Below are positions 51,275 to 63,590 of a DNA stretch of 64,000 nucleotides, piece after piece. The notes beneath the pieces were generated by a model that ran no database searches, was not told the DNA's origin, and saw nothing but the letters and a program-made list of their open reading frames with translations. How positions within the stretch are numbered: the stretch's first letter is position 1; each line of letters opens with the position of its first letter. The DNA lies in contig CM071573.1 in the NCBI GenBank assembly GCA_036426205.1, positions 38,535,455 to 38,599,454 of the forward strand, written 5' to 3'. This stretch comes from Ascaphus truei. Taxonomy: Eukaryota; Chordata; Amphibia; Anura; Ascaphidae. Both the position numbers and the translations under genes were made by a program.

Positions 51275-54200
51275 GAACAGGACTCTTCCAAATGTGTATA
51301 TGATACGGCGGCTCTTCAACTGATTGAATGGAACACAGCATTGTAGATAATGGAAGATGGGGTGGGTAGGACTTGATTGAATTTTGCAGAAGGGTAGTAT
51401 GGTACATAAGAGGATACATATTTATTTTAAAGCTGAAACTGTTTTGGAATTTTTAGCTCCACTCCTCGGCTTTGGTGAAGAACATACGTCTTATAGTTTT
51501 GCCTTTTTAAGAAACTTTTTCCCCTTTGTTCAAGATTGACCGTACAAAGTCAGTTTCTTGATGTACAAAACGTACTAAATAAAATCCATTGAACAGAATT
51601 CGACATACATGTTGAAATCGTAATCAGTCGAGTTGAAAAAAAAATTGGCTAAATATTGGAGATACCAGTGCACACGTCTGCTTTTATATTTCATCTCTTT
51701 TGCGTTAGTTTAATCTTTCAACCAAAGTAAATTTTGGAAGAGAAGTTGGATTTCCATGATCCGGTAATTTAACAAGCCAACTACCGATATTACACACAAT
51801 ATGGACCAATCCTATTTAGGCCTTTCAACTATTTTACAGGTTGTAGTATTAACGAATGCCTTGCCTTTTCTACCACAACACATTGCTTGTTACAGTACAA
51901 CTTTGAAATGCTTCTGAATTGAAACTGTTTCCAAATAGAGAAACTTCCATTTCCTTATTAACCTTTTGTGAAGGAGGATGTTAATATCCTCTAACACCAC
52001 AGTGTGTCTTTATTACTGGCTGACGGCTTCTGTCACCCAGTGGTGACAAACTTGTTTTGCTCAGTCATTTGCACCTGAGATGACGTGAAATAAAGCACCA
52101 CTGTAATGTAGGTTATTAAATATACTCCAATATTGTCCAGGTGGGGATGTTGGTTTTACCTGTCATGCCTTATCGTCATAGCCACATGACGCATTGAAAG
52201 CCCAGGGCAGAAACCATGTACAAATCCTGCCACAGGCAGCTCTGGGGTTAGAGTAAATGCAATATTTTAACATTCAATGCAAATTCCCTGTTAATCCTGA
52301 AATTTATTGGACAATGGAAACTGGAGTTAGGAAAAAAGCAAGCCTGTTCCATAACACAAATTGGTTGTATACTACGTGATCCTCTCGCTCTCTTCCACTC
52401 TCTTTCTTTAAAAAAAATAATATATAAATGTATATATTTCAAACCCAATCCCCCTCAAACAACCTTTCACACGGTAAACACAACTGATGATATTTAAAAA
52501 AAGAAATCTCTGATTGTCAAATACAATCTATGTAAATAAATTTGATCTGCACTATTCACACTCCATGACCTACTAAAATAAAAGGCATCTATTGTAGCAT
52601 AATACAATAGTTTTTGCAGTTGTGTATCTTAAGATTGAGCTTTTTCAGAAGCTGCACTTAGTCATTAAAAAACTAAACAAAAAAATAAACAGCCTGCTCA
52701 TATTAATCCTATATTTACCCTATTTGGGGTTCCCTTTTTACCTAATTTCCACCCATTGACGAACACAACTGCAGCTAAAATACAGGAGTGTTACCTTAAC
52801 CTTTATGGTAGTGCAGCTTTCACACTGCTACACTAATCTTTTTTTTAACAATGTGTCCTGGACGTCTGAGGCCTGTACATTTTTAATTTGGTTAAATATC
52901 TCCGCACAGAGGTGGCCAACTCCAGTCCTCAAGAGCTACAAACAGGTCACGTTTTCATGATATCCCTGCTTCAGCACAGGTAGCTCAATCAGTGACTCAG
53001 TCTTTGACTGCATCACCTGTGCTCAAGCAGTGGTGTCCTGAAAACCTGACCTGTTGGTAGCTCTTGAGGACTGGAGATGGCCTCCGCATATTTATCCTGA
53101 AACTCCGCTATTTGTTTTATAAAAGGTGAGTTTCCCTCCCTCGTGTACAAATGCATTAATTCTCATTTGATCAAATTCCCTCCCAGTCTCCTTTACTCCC
53201 TCTGCCTTTGAATTTTGTTTTCCTTTACAGGTGAAACTCGTATGCCAGTTTCCTGCTGTTTTTACTAACTTCACACACCTATTCCAGTACACAACTTGTC
53301 AGAACTTTCCGACAAGGCCGAACATCTTGTAAATATTTGCAATATAAATGTTCCACCAGCATGCTGCAGAATAGAAATAGCCGTGATTTACAGTCCTAAT
53401 ATATTCGTGTTCACAAATGAGATGGTTAATATCCATGTATATTACTGATGTTTCCAAAGTTAACCTCTTCATTTTAAAGGGGTCAATGTAGCGAAAATAA
53501 CCCATTCAAGTAAAAAAAAAAAAAGCCTTAATTTCAATTTTCTAAGTATTTGCAATGCCCCATTTTTGTTTTTGTTGTGTCCACATCCATTCTGCTTTCA
53601 CTAAATGTTTTGGTATGTAAATACCTTGTTTGAACATTACTTCGTTTTTCTAAGTTGTATAGCATCTTGAGTTGGTTTTAAAAAAAACAAAAAACGTTGG
53701 TCGTCTTGTATTTTGCTCTAGACATTTTTTTTAACCAGATTGTTAATGCATTTTATTTTAAAGTGTGTTGATATGTGCCATTTGAGCTGGTGATATTGTT
53801 TGGTGAAAAACGCAAACTCCACAATGTGTGTGCTGGATTTGTTTAATTTGAATGAAACCTGTTTTTTGTGTTGGGCTGGATTTGCATGTGATGACCATGT
53901 TGAATAAACCTTGGTCATTTTTGTACATGAGTGTGGAAGTGGGCAAATCATGCATATGTTTCAACAGTAAACCTTTTTTTTTTCTTTTCTTTTTTTTTCT
54001 TTCCTGAATTATTTTGAGAAACTGCCTCAATAAATTTTTGAAGTTGAAACCAAAGTATAGTAAGTGTTTTTCTATGTTCAATAATTTTTAACATTTTGTG
54101 TTGACACATAGTTATGTTTATGGTAACGACATTGAGCCACATTTGCAGAAAAAAAGCATCCAACATGTATTTTGTACACGTTGGTTACTGGTGCAGCCGC

Positions 54201-54400
54201 GCACCGCTGATTCTGTTGATTAAGAAAAATGGTTTTATGAGCATTATAATCTTGTTTAGCTATTTAGAGCTGTATTGCGGATTTCATAATAAACTGAATT
54301 ACCAATATACTAACGTGTCTGAATAGTTTTACGAATATTTTTTCCTGTTTAGTTGTGCAAATGTAGAGATTATAAAATACATTTGAAATAAACTTTTCCT
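51275..54400 (+). other. TIAL1: TIAL1 3' UTR and 3' flank with several poly(A) signals
   Basis: This is AT-rich sequence with several AATAAA hexamers on the plus strand, at 51578-51583, 52089-52094, 53903-53908, 54288-54293 and 54387-54392. That suggests alternative polyadenylation and a UTR of 0.3 to 3.1 kb. A hAT-like MITE at 52905-53084 would lie inside the longer forms. Which sites are used cannot be told from sequence. Confidence 0.6.
52905..53084. mobile_element. hAT-like MITE in the TIAL1 3' UTR region
   Basis: CAGAGGTGGCCAACTCCAGT and CTCAAGAGCTACAAACAGG, with a mirrored right arm ending GGAGATGGCCTC. Confidence 0.85.
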
Positions 54401-54843
54401 AACCTATTCAGGATTAGATGGTCATTCCTCCATGGTGTTTTTTTACACTACCGCCCCTCCCTTGCACCACCATTATCTAATGAGTGAGGTTTAAAATGAA
54501 AGTAGAGCATAGGCTACCTTTTTATAAGTACAATACATTGTAAAACTGCACAAGTGTTAAAGATAGAAATGCTTTGATCACCTTATGTTTTACAACACTG
54601 CTAGGAATTCTTCAATTTTGCGGTAATACAAGTAAAACAATCTATCTTCTAAAAGTATTTTGTCGATTTTAAAATAAAAAGGACAAAAGTGAGGTAGACG
54701 TCAAGTGATACCTTTTTTAATGGTGAATTGATTGAGTGCAAGCTTTAAAGCAACAAAACGTGAAATCTTTTAAATCCGTCCTGTAGTATTAAATAATATT
54801 GCATTTTTTTAAAATGCAACTCTTAATGCTATTTTTAATTAAG

Positions 54844-54982
54844 TAATAATCCCAGAAGAACAGGGCATTACTGCCCAATAATGCCCTGGCTGGAAGAGTT
54901 GAAGGCCCGAGGCAAAGCAGAGGGACTTTAACCCAGCCAGGGCATTATTGGCCAGTAATGCCCTATTCTGAGGGGATTATTA
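54844..54982 (+). mobile_element. palindromic element, copy 3
   Basis: TAATAATCCCAGAAGAACAG and GGCATTACTGCCCAATAATG arms with mirrored right half and a loop GAAGAGTTGAAGGCCCGAGG. The tail ATTATAGGCTAAATGTAGGC and CACTTTTGTATAGTTATATA is uninterrupted here, unlike copy 2. It runs into a CA-rich array. Confidence 0.8.
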
Positions 54983-55119
54983 CTATTATAGGCTAAATGT
55001 AGGCTTATTTAATTAATCATTGACACTTTTGTATAGTTATATAGATTTTTTTAAATTAAAATAAAATGGTAAATACGTTAACGCACCTCTATGTACACTT
55101 ACACTGCAGATATCTATAT

Positions 55120-55192
55120 CCACACACATGCATACGCACATACACACACCAGCTCTATCCTATCTATCTACATACACACACACACACACACA
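55120..55192. repeat. CA-rich array, left part
   Basis: CACACATGCATACGCACATA, CACACACCAGCTCTATCC and (CA)n. The same words resume at 57560 beyond the Tc1 pair. Confidence 0.85.
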
Positions 55193-56066
55193 CTTGTGTG
55201 AAAAAGAAAGTACACCCTCTTTGAATTCTATGGTTTTACATATCAGGACATAACAATCATCTGTTCCTTGGCAGGTCTTAAAATTAGGTAAATACAACCT
55301 CAGATGAAGAATAACACATGACATATTACACAGTGTCATGATTTATTTAACAAAAATAAAGCCATAATGGAGAAGCTGTGTGTGAAAAACTAAGTATACC
55401 CTTACTGCTTCCATAAGAATTAAGGTGCTAAGTAGCAGACAGGTGCTGCTAATCAAATGCCCTTGATTAATTGATCATCAGCAAGTGTGACCACCTCTTT
55501 AAAAGCCGAAGTTTTAGCAGTTTGCTGGTCTGGAGCATTCAGGTGTGAGTTAACACAATGCCATGGAGGAAAGACATCAGCAATGATCTTTGAGAAGCCA
55601 TTGTTGCTGCCCATCAATCTGGGAAGGGTTGTAAGGCCATTTCCAAACAATTTAAAGTCCATCATTCTACAGTGAGAAAGATTATTGAAAAGTGGAAAAC
55701 ATTCAAGACAGTTGCCAATCTTCCCAGGAGTGGACGTCCCTGCAAATTCACCCCAAGAGTTACATCTACAGGCCTCAGTTAGCATGTTAAATGTTAAAGT
55801 TCATGACAGTACAATTAGAAAAAGACTGAACAAGTATGGTTTGTTTGGAAGGGTTGCCAGGAGAAAGCCTCTTCTCTCTAAAAAGAACATGGCAGCACGG
55901 CTTAGGTTTGCAAAGTTGTATCTGAACAAACCACAAGACTTCTGGAACAATGTCCTTTGGACAGAAGAGACAAAAGTCGATGTTTGGCCATAATGGACAG
56001 CGCCACGTTTGGGGAAAGCCAAACACAGCGTATCAGCATAAACACCTCATACCAACTGTCAACTTC
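55193..56066 (+). mobile_element. Tc1-like transposon, 5' half, broken
   Basis: The inverted repeat starts TTGTGTGAAAAAGAAAGTAC. The transposase frame starts at 55559 (MPWRKDISNDL), meets a TGA where the other copy has CGA (Arg), and continues EAIVAAHQSGKGCKAISKQF, TVRKIIEKWKTF and NLPRSGRPCKFTPR, which is the paired helix-turn-helix region. Further stops and frameshifts follow. Homology ends abruptly at 56066 in the catalytic domain. Confidence 0.85.
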
Positions 56067-57562
56067 GGATGAACAACAACACATGACATATTACAGTGTC
56101 ATGATTTATTTAACAAAAATAAAGCCAAAATGGAGAAGTTGTGTGAAAAACTAAGTATACCTTATAATTCAATAGCTTTTAGAACCACCTTTAGCAGCAA
56201 TAACTTGAAGTAATCGTTTTCTGTATGACTATCAGTCTCTCACATCGTTGTGGAGGAATTTTGGCCCACTCTTCTTTACAACGTTGCTTCAGTTCATTGA
56301 GGTTTGTGGGCATTTGTTTATGCACAGCTCTCTTAAGGTCCAGCCACAGCATTTCAATCGGGTTGAAGTCTGGACTTTGACTGGGCCATTGTAACACCTT
56401 GATTCTTTTCTTTTTCAGCCATTCTGTTGTAGATTTTCTGGTGTGCTTGGGATCATTGTCCTGTTGCATGACCCAATTTCTGCCAAGCTTTAGCTGTCGG
56501 ACAGATGGCCTCACATTTGACTCTAGAATACTTTGGTATACAGAGGAGTTCATGGTCGACTCAATGACTGCAAGGTTCCCAGGTCCTGTGGCTGCACAAC
56601 AAGCCCAAATCATCACCCATCCACCACCGTGCTTAACAGTTGGTATGAGGTGTTTGTGCTGATATGCTGTTTGGTTTTCGCCAAACGTGTGGCGCTGTGC
56701 ATTATGGCCAAACATCTCCACTTTGGTCTCGTCTGTCCAAAGGACATTGGTCCAGAAGTCTTATGGTTTGTTCAGATACAACTTTGCAAACCTAAGCCGC
56801 GCTGCCATGTTCTTTTTAGAGAGAAGAGGCTTTCTCCTGGCAACCCTTCCAAACAAGCCATACTTGTTCAGTCTTTTTGTAATTGTATTGCCATGAACTT
56901 AAACATTTAACATGCTAACTGAAGCCTGTAGAGTCTGAGATGTAACTCTTGTTTTTTTTGCAATTTCTCTGAGCATTGCACGGTCTGACCTTGGGGTGAA
57001 TTTGCTGGGACGTCCACTCCTGGGAAGATTGGCAAGTGTCTTGAATGTTTTCCACTTTTGAATAATCTTTCTCACTGTAGAATGATGGACTTTAAATTGT
57101 TTGGAAATGGCCTTATAACCCTTCCCAGATTGATGGGCAGCAACAATTGCTTCTCTAAGATCGTTGCTGATGTCTTTCCTCCTTGGCATTGTGTTAACAC
57201 ACACTTAAATGCTCCAGACCAGCAAACTGCTAAAATGTCGGCTTTTATAGAGGTGGTCACACTTGCTGATGATCAATTAATCAAGGGCATTTGATTAGCA
57301 GCACCTGTCTGCTACTTAGCATCTTAATTCCTATGGAAACAGTAAGGGTGTACTTAGTTTTTCACACACAGCTTCTCCATTTTGGCTTTATTTTTGTTAA
57401 ATAAATCATGACAGTGTAATATGTCATGTGTTGTTGTTCATCTGAGGTTGTATTGACCTAATTTTTAGAGCTGCTAAGGAACAGATGATTATGTCATGTC
57501 CTGATACTGTATGTAAAACCATAGAATTCAGAGGGTGTACTTTCTTTTTCACACAACTGTAC
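56067..57562 (-). mobile_element. Tc1-like transposon, nearly complete, minus strand
   Basis: The 5' inverted repeat at 57562-57340 matches the left end of the plus-strand half. The transposase runs 57204-56899 (MPRRKDISNDLREAIVAAHQ, helix-turn-helix) and, after stops in the middle, 56721-56191 (MIWACCAATGPGNL, VMQQDNDPKHT, SPDFNPIEMLW). The second Asp and the final Glu of the DD34E triad are visible. Only about 100 bp of the 3' inverted repeat (56067-56165) is left. Non-functional as read. Confidence 0.85.
56191..57204 (-). pseudogene. Tc1 transposase pseudogene
   Basis: The family is a 340-residue cut-and-paste transposase that moves DNA between TA sites. Here the N-terminal 98 residues from MPRRKD and the C-terminal 170 are open, but the stretch 56898-56722 has in-frame stops (KKTEQVW...KEHGSAA...VCKVV). 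The QQDNDPKHT and NPIEMLW motifs are intact. Confidence 0.85.
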
Positions 57563-57655
57563 ACAACTGTACACACATGCACACACACACCAGATCTATA
57601 TACATATGCACACAAACACACAAACACACAAACACACACACACACACACCAGCTC

Positions 57656-57694
<39 letters not shown>

Positions 57695-57818
57695 CTGCTC
57701 TATATACACGCTGCACACACCAGCTACCCACACACACACACCACCTACCACCCCGCACACACACACACCAGCTACCCCCTCCGGCACACACACACTACAC
57801 ACACACCCACTCAGCAGC

Positions 57819-57858
<40 letters not shown>

Positions 57859-58070
57859 CTCTACAAACACACGCACACACTAGCTCTACACAAACACGCA
57901 CACACACTGTAGCTCTACACACAAATGCACACGCACTCACAATAGCTCTACGCACGCACCCACACTGTAGCTCTGCACACACACACCCACACACACACAT
58001 ACTGTAGCTCTACACGCACGCGCACGCACGCGCACACACACACACACACGTCCACGTTTTAACCATCACT
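57563..58070. repeat. CA-rich complex array, right part
   Basis: Interleaved (CA)n, (TA)n and CAGCTCTATATA / TAGCTCTACACA units. Spurious ORFs of 107-134 codons arise on both strands. It is the continuation of 55120-55192. Confidence 0.9.
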
Positions 58071-58898
58071 TAACCATTTAAGGTATTCTACCTTTTTGTT
58101 ATTTATTACAAGTGTCTCTTTACGTACCAACACGGTACCATTCTTCTAAATAGTGAATTGAAGATCTGAAAGTAAACAAACAGCTTTTAAGTGAGGGGTA
58201 AGGAAGATGGTGCTCTAAGCTGTTGGCTTATGGTTCTGTTCGATAGTTATATCAGTTTGTCCAGCTGCTGTTTGATAAATTCTATTTGACACCTTTCAGA
58301 TTTTTGTGAAGTTATTGGATGAGAATGTCGCAGGAAATGTAGGGCGCTCAAGGTCACGTTTCATAAACTGCCAGCTGTTTATGTAGGAACTTTTTTTCTT
58401 CTTCTGTTCCTGGGAAACTTGTTGACCAGCGCATCTGGGCCAAAAAGTGAAATGGCTTTAGTGATTTTCTGAAGTTAACTGGTTATTGCACATGAAAAAA
58501 AACAAAAAAACCTATATAATCCGGCCAAAGACAATTTAATGTGCAGGTAAAGTGATCAAAAGAAAAGCATTACAGTGCGAAAACCGTTTTTTGCCCCAGT
58601 AAAATGCACATCTGGAGAATTTGCTTCTAGGAATTTTTTTGACCACTTTTAATTAAATGAAGTAACACGGTATCAGTAAATGTTTTACCTTAATGAGAAT
58701 TGTAAAACAAATATGTATTTTGCCCCTTAAGTGATTTTACTAGTGTAAGAACCTAGAACGGATTTGGGGAATATTGGTAGTGGTGGGGGTGGGGGCGGGA
58801 GGGAGAAAGTGAGTAATACATTACCTCTCGTTTTCAAGTATATGTCCTGGGCACAGAGTTATGATTACAAAAACATGGTTACAAATACATAGTTATAA
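58071..58898. other. intergenic, no recognised feature
   Basis: AT-rich, no gene. A short G-rich patch lies at 58780-58805. Confidence 0.5.
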
Positions 58899-58902
58899 TT
58901 AA

Positions 58903-59346
58903 AGCTGCAGTTCAGTCTTTTTAAAAAAAAAAAATTTTTTACTTATATAGTTTCATGTGGGCAATCTCTAATTACCTAAAGAACTGTATAGCTGCAGGTC
59001 AATTCGTTCTCCATGTATTGATCGGCGAAATTTGGTGACATAATTAGTGAAGGGATCTGTTTTTCTTCTGCTTCTGTCTCTCAGTGGAAGCTCATGAATA
59101 TTCATGAGCACTCCTGCACTGACATGTGCTAGAGGGAGGGCAGGGCTGACAAAGGGGTGTGTCAGGGCTTGTGACAGGACATGAAGGGGCAGTGCCTTAG
59201 CAAATGGTTGTTAAAATAGAATACAAGAAAATTGGTCTTTCAAAGTTGTTTTTTTAAAAACAGAAAATGCTCAAAGTATTTTTTCTTACTACAGAACTGA
59301 TTTATTAAAAAAAACACACATGCAGGATATTGACTGAACTGCAGCT
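58903..59346. mobile_element. Kolobok/T2-like MITE
   Basis: Perfect inverted ends AGCTGCAGTTCAGTC, flanked by TTAA at 58899-58902 and 59347-59350. 444 bp. It shares the GCAGGATATTG subterminal block with 43672-44144. Confidence 0.85.
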
Positions 59347-59897
59347 TTAAGTGGACAGGATTATACATTGTATACAAGACATTGCATGCACAGTCAAAGA
59401 TAATGTATATTATAGGCGTATGTAACAGTTACAGACCAGATTAAAATGTGAGACATCATTCGTTTTGAAAGCACTCAGACTGGAGGCGGCTGTGGTAGAT
59501 TGTGAAAGTTACATAATTACCACGGTTCTGTATGCCTGCTCCTTATATTTCTGTATTTTGCTGACAATACCGCTTTAAACCTCACCATTCTGCTCAGAAC
59601 ATTTCACGTTCATTGGTAGTCAGCACTCCCATGCACATAGGTCAAATGTTGCATCGCTAAAGTTTAATTGTTTATTTATAAAATATTTTACCGGGCAATA
59701 ATGCATTAAAAGTTACCTCTCATTTTCAAGTACTCAGAATTATATTGACAATACATAGTTGCGTTAAATGAACACTTGTTAAAAGTTTACAGACACTTCA
59801 TTGACCGAGATGATATGTTATGGGCGTATGCAACAGTTACAGACCAGATTAAAATGTGAGAGAGCTGGTGTCTTGAATGTAAGAGCAATACCACGAA

Positions 59898-60214
59898 GGC
59901 TGAGATTAGTGGGGGCGTGCGCGAGCGCATGGCGTCACGCGTGCGTGAGCGCATGGCGTCACGCGTGCCTCTCGCCCGAGCGATGGGTGAACTCAGCTTC
60001 CAGCGATTGGGGAGCCGTGGCGGACCCGTCACCAGGCTGGTTTGCTCACGTGATGCGGCCGCCACACGAAAAGACAAAATAGTTTGTAGTTTAAAAAAAA
60101 AAAAAAAACTGCCGCCCAGTTGCTCTGCATCGCTAGCGCGATCTCGCGCACTATGGGAGGCCTCATAGGGAATCAGACTGTGTTAGAAATCATGCGAGCA
60201 CGATAATCTCAGCC
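59898..60214. mobile_element. Harbinger-like CpG-rich MITE
   Basis: Inverted ends GGCTGAGATTAGTG and, reversed, GGCTGAGATTATCG, flanked by GAA (59895-59897) and TAA (60215-60217), a decayed TWA duplication. Inside is a doubled GTGCGTGAGCGCATGGCGTC-like unit. Confidence 0.65.
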
Positions 60215-60690
60215 TAAGAATTAAAGATGTCAGGCTTCATGAAACATTATTCTTGGTCCTGTTGCACACACTTCTCAGCTGCATCAGTTCACAGTGAGTT
60301 GACAAATAGCAGTATACAAAAAGCCTGTTGGCTCTATTAATGCAGACGTTTAGTTAATGAGGGTAAAACACTGCCATTCTACGGCTTTTGCTTGAAATGG
60401 TACTTTAGCTTATACAAATTTGAACAAACCACAATGTTTTTCAGTGCAGGCAACGCTGATGATTTGGTAACATTGTCCCCTGTGATGTGCAGTAAGTGTG
60501 GCTGTCTTGCTCTTTTGGTATCGCAGCCATAAATGGAAAAATAAAAATGTTGCCAAAAAAAGCTTTACAAATTGTACACGAAATTGTATAAACACCATTT
60601 TCATGGAAAGGGTAGAGAAAATGCTGATTGGCCACTGGCGGTAAATATTGACTGGACCAAAGCTGAGCTTCGTGCATATTCTGGCAGACC

Positions 60691-60769
60691 TGGTGCTGAA
60701 GCTGGGATATCCTGAAAACTTGACCTGTTGGGGGGGAAGGACATGAGGACTGGAGTCGAGCACCCGTTT
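60691..60769. mobile_element. hAT-like MITE, subfamily B, right arm only
   Basis: GGTGCTGAAGCTGGGATATC, CTGAAAACTTGACCTGTTGG and ending GTCGAGCACCCG. The left part is absent. Confidence 0.75.
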
Positions 60770-61167
60770 TATGCAATGATGCAAGCACAGCAGGATGTCA
60801 ATAGAAGGCGGAAGCATCACAGGGTACATGGCATGTCTGCAGTGGGCAAAATTACTTTGTAGGGGTACTTTACCTTTCTTTTAAAAAAATACTAAATGAT
60901 AAACTTTGGGACAAAGCTCCATTTTTAGAAATGGTTATACAGTGTGCTATAAAAGCAGAAACAAACATTCTTTCTAAAATCCTTTTCTTTTATATCCTCC
61001 TACCTGTTCTTCCTCTCCCCCGTGCTAGAATTATCCTATATTTGCAAATACGTCTGAATACATTTGTGTTGAGAGATGCAACAAAATATCTCATAATGTA
61101 AAAGACCTAATAGCCTGAGGGCGTTGTTTAGCATTCTCTGACTATAAAAATGCTTGTGGTGACCTAA

Positions 61168-61459
61168 GGCCTTGCCCCCGCTGTGGCGGACGCTGCGCGC
61201 ACGAGAGCCCTCCCCGCAATGGCACCGGGCCCGCTGCGAGGGGGGGCTGCAATAGAATTGAGAGCGATTAGGCACGCCCCCCGGCGGCTCAGCCAATGAG
61301 GGCGAACCTGCCGGGTGACGTCATGGCCGCGCCCCCGTCTCTCCTCCGCCACGCCCCCCCCCCCCCGGTCTCTCCTCCTGCAGTGAGCTGCAGACCGGGG
61401 AATCGGCTGAACGCGCCGCCAAAAGCGCGGGCGCGCGTTACAGTGGAGAGACCGGGGCC
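61168..61459. mobile_element. Harbinger-like CpG-rich MITE
   Basis: GGCCTTGCCCCCGCTG to AGAGACCGGGGCC, with TAA before and TTA after. CpG-rich, about 290 bp. It looks like a CpG island but has repeat borders. Confidence 0.5.
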
Positions 61460-62405
61460 TTAGCCTAATGCTTCAGGAAACGCACTCTAAAACCCAAAAC
61501 CCACAGCTTTTTTTTTTTTTCTTTTTTCCTTAAACCACATTCCATTTTTTTTCTTCTATGTTGCTATCTTTCTAACTGGTTGTTTTCTTACTGCCTAAAA
61601 TAGGATGCAGAATGGAGATGTATCATTAGAACAAATAAATTGTGAGGTGAACATCTCCATCTCATTCTTGCAAATGCATATGCACCACATGAACACAAGG
61701 AAATATTTTGAGTTCAATCAGCAAGTGTTATGATCTCGGTGGATAAATCGAACTCCTACTTTGGTTAGATATCAACGAGGTACAGAAGATGCTTGTTTTC
61801 CCTGTAAAGCCCAGGCTTTCAATGCTCCGTTATTGATTCGATGATGTGGTTACTTAAATTAACGCCAACTGAAATCTTCAAAGCTCAATAACGCAGTTTT
61901 AAGTGCTGTTCTTGGCAATAATTGTATGAGAAAGGTGTTCCCATTAATGCATGTTCACAGAGCTCTGGCAGGGATTTAACGAGACGGTTATGTCATAGCT
62001 AAACTTGGCATTACTCACATCATGAAATAGTAAGACCACAGCTAGATAGGCTTTAACCAACACCTTTATTTACATGGTTTTTTCTCTCCTGTCTTCTCTT
62101 AACGTTAACACCTATTCAGGGTCTGGGTGAGAGTAACACCACTTTTTTTGGTAAAACGGGTTTAACACAATGTTGTTTGTTGCTAACGCAAGGCAGTGCT
62201 AACATCGCTTAAGCATATGCTAATGAGAACCAATGGCTGTTGTTTTTTTTTTTTGCATATAATTAGCTTTGTGAAGTCGCATTAACCTAAGGTAAAAGAA
62301 CGTCTGTTCATGATTTTGATAACAGCCTGTTATAAACTCTGTGTTAGCGGGGCTCTCTGGATCTGTGCCAGCTTTGCTTATCGAACAAACATTATTCCTG
62401 ATTGG
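61460..62405. other. intergenic, no recognised feature
   Basis: AT-rich sequence with T tracts. No gene or known repeat. Confidence 0.5.
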
Positions 62406-62409
62406 CGAG

Positions 62410-62679
62410 CATTGTCCCCACGGAACCTCTGTGCCACATAACTTGCATACTAGTATAGATTGTATTTTCATTGTTACTTCTAATATGTTAAGTGTGTGTG
62501 TGTGTGTGCGCGTGCGTGTGCGTGTGCTGAGCACGTGCATTTTAAGTGAAACTTCTTTGTCTTTTGTCCCTGTTTTGTCACAGAAATTGTATTTGTGATG
62601 GTGCTGTTTTTTTTATTAAAAATCAACACAATTTCAGTGACAAAACACAAAGAAGTTTCAGTTGGAACGTTTGTGCTCG

Positions 62680-62749
<70 letters not shown>

Positions 62750-62840
62750 CATATTAGAAGTAACAATGAAAATATAATCTATGCTGGTATACAAGTTATG
62801 TGGCACCGAGGTGCACGGCGTTGGACACAGGCTGTGTTGT
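62410..62840. mobile_element. large fold-back element with a microsatellite in each arm
   Basis: The left arm TGCCACATAACTTGCATACT, ATTTTCATTGTTACTTCTAA, TATGTTAAG, (TG)n, GTGAAACTTCTTTGTCTTTT returns as reverse complement at 62620-62815. There (CA)n spans 62683-62748, opposite the shorter (TG)n at 62490-62520. Class unknown. Confidence 0.75.
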
Positions 62841-63199
62841 GAATGTGGGGAGGCGACTATTGGGTTCTGCGCATACGCACCGCGGCTCACAACCTCTTCG
62901 TCTGTGCATGCATATAGTGTTAACCTCGGGACAGCCTGGATGGTGTTTTTTGCGCATGCGCGAGGGGCACGCGGCCATTAGGAGCGTGACGCCTCCCGCG
63001 TTACAGGTTTTCGTTACAAGCTAAGGATTTTGTTCCCATGAAAACTCTGTAGGTGCCAGCATTGAAGTTTCACTTCAAAAAAGAAAGCCTAAGTTCTAAA
63101 CATTACCCGCTCACATCGCTAGGATTGATATTCAACTTCAGAGTTCAATAAATTGTGCCTAGTTCTATTCCTGGAGTGATTAGAGTTGACTGTACTTTC

Positions 63200-63590
63200 C
63201 TGGCAGAATCCGTTCGGCGGAATGAAATCCGTAGTCGGATTACTTCCTCTGAAAGCTGCCCAGATTCTTCAAAATCCATCAATCAGGCCGTCGCTAGGAT
63301 TTTAAAGAATCTGACACTGGATTCAACCTGATACTGAATCTGTCGCCGGATTCAACTTGAATCCGTTCTGCGGATTGCAAATTATTTGAAACGGGTCAGT
63401 TCAGTCAGTCCCAGGTTAATGGTTAAACGAAAAAAAAGAAAGGGATCAGCGCACAGCACTAGAGAGACAGGTCTTGAGAATAAAAAATGTATTTATTGTA
63501 GCTGCATTAAAAAAACGGAGGGTATAACCACTCCTACGCGTTTCGTGCAAAGCACTGTATCAAGTGGCTGCACGCTGGAAGATCTTCGTG
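63200..63590. repeat. ATCCG-rich repeat and Penelope-like terminal fragment
   Basis: 63200-63380 has repeated GGATTCAACTTGAATCCG-type words, as at 8890-9130. At 63530-63550, CTCCTACGCGTTTCGTGCAA shares CCTACGCGTTTCGT with the Penelope flank at 24402, suggesting a related retroelement end. Confidence 0.45.

Noticed and set aside
57485..58007. ORFs of 107-134 codons (THTHT, CVCVC)
   Set aside because: Direct products of the CA/TG array on both strands.
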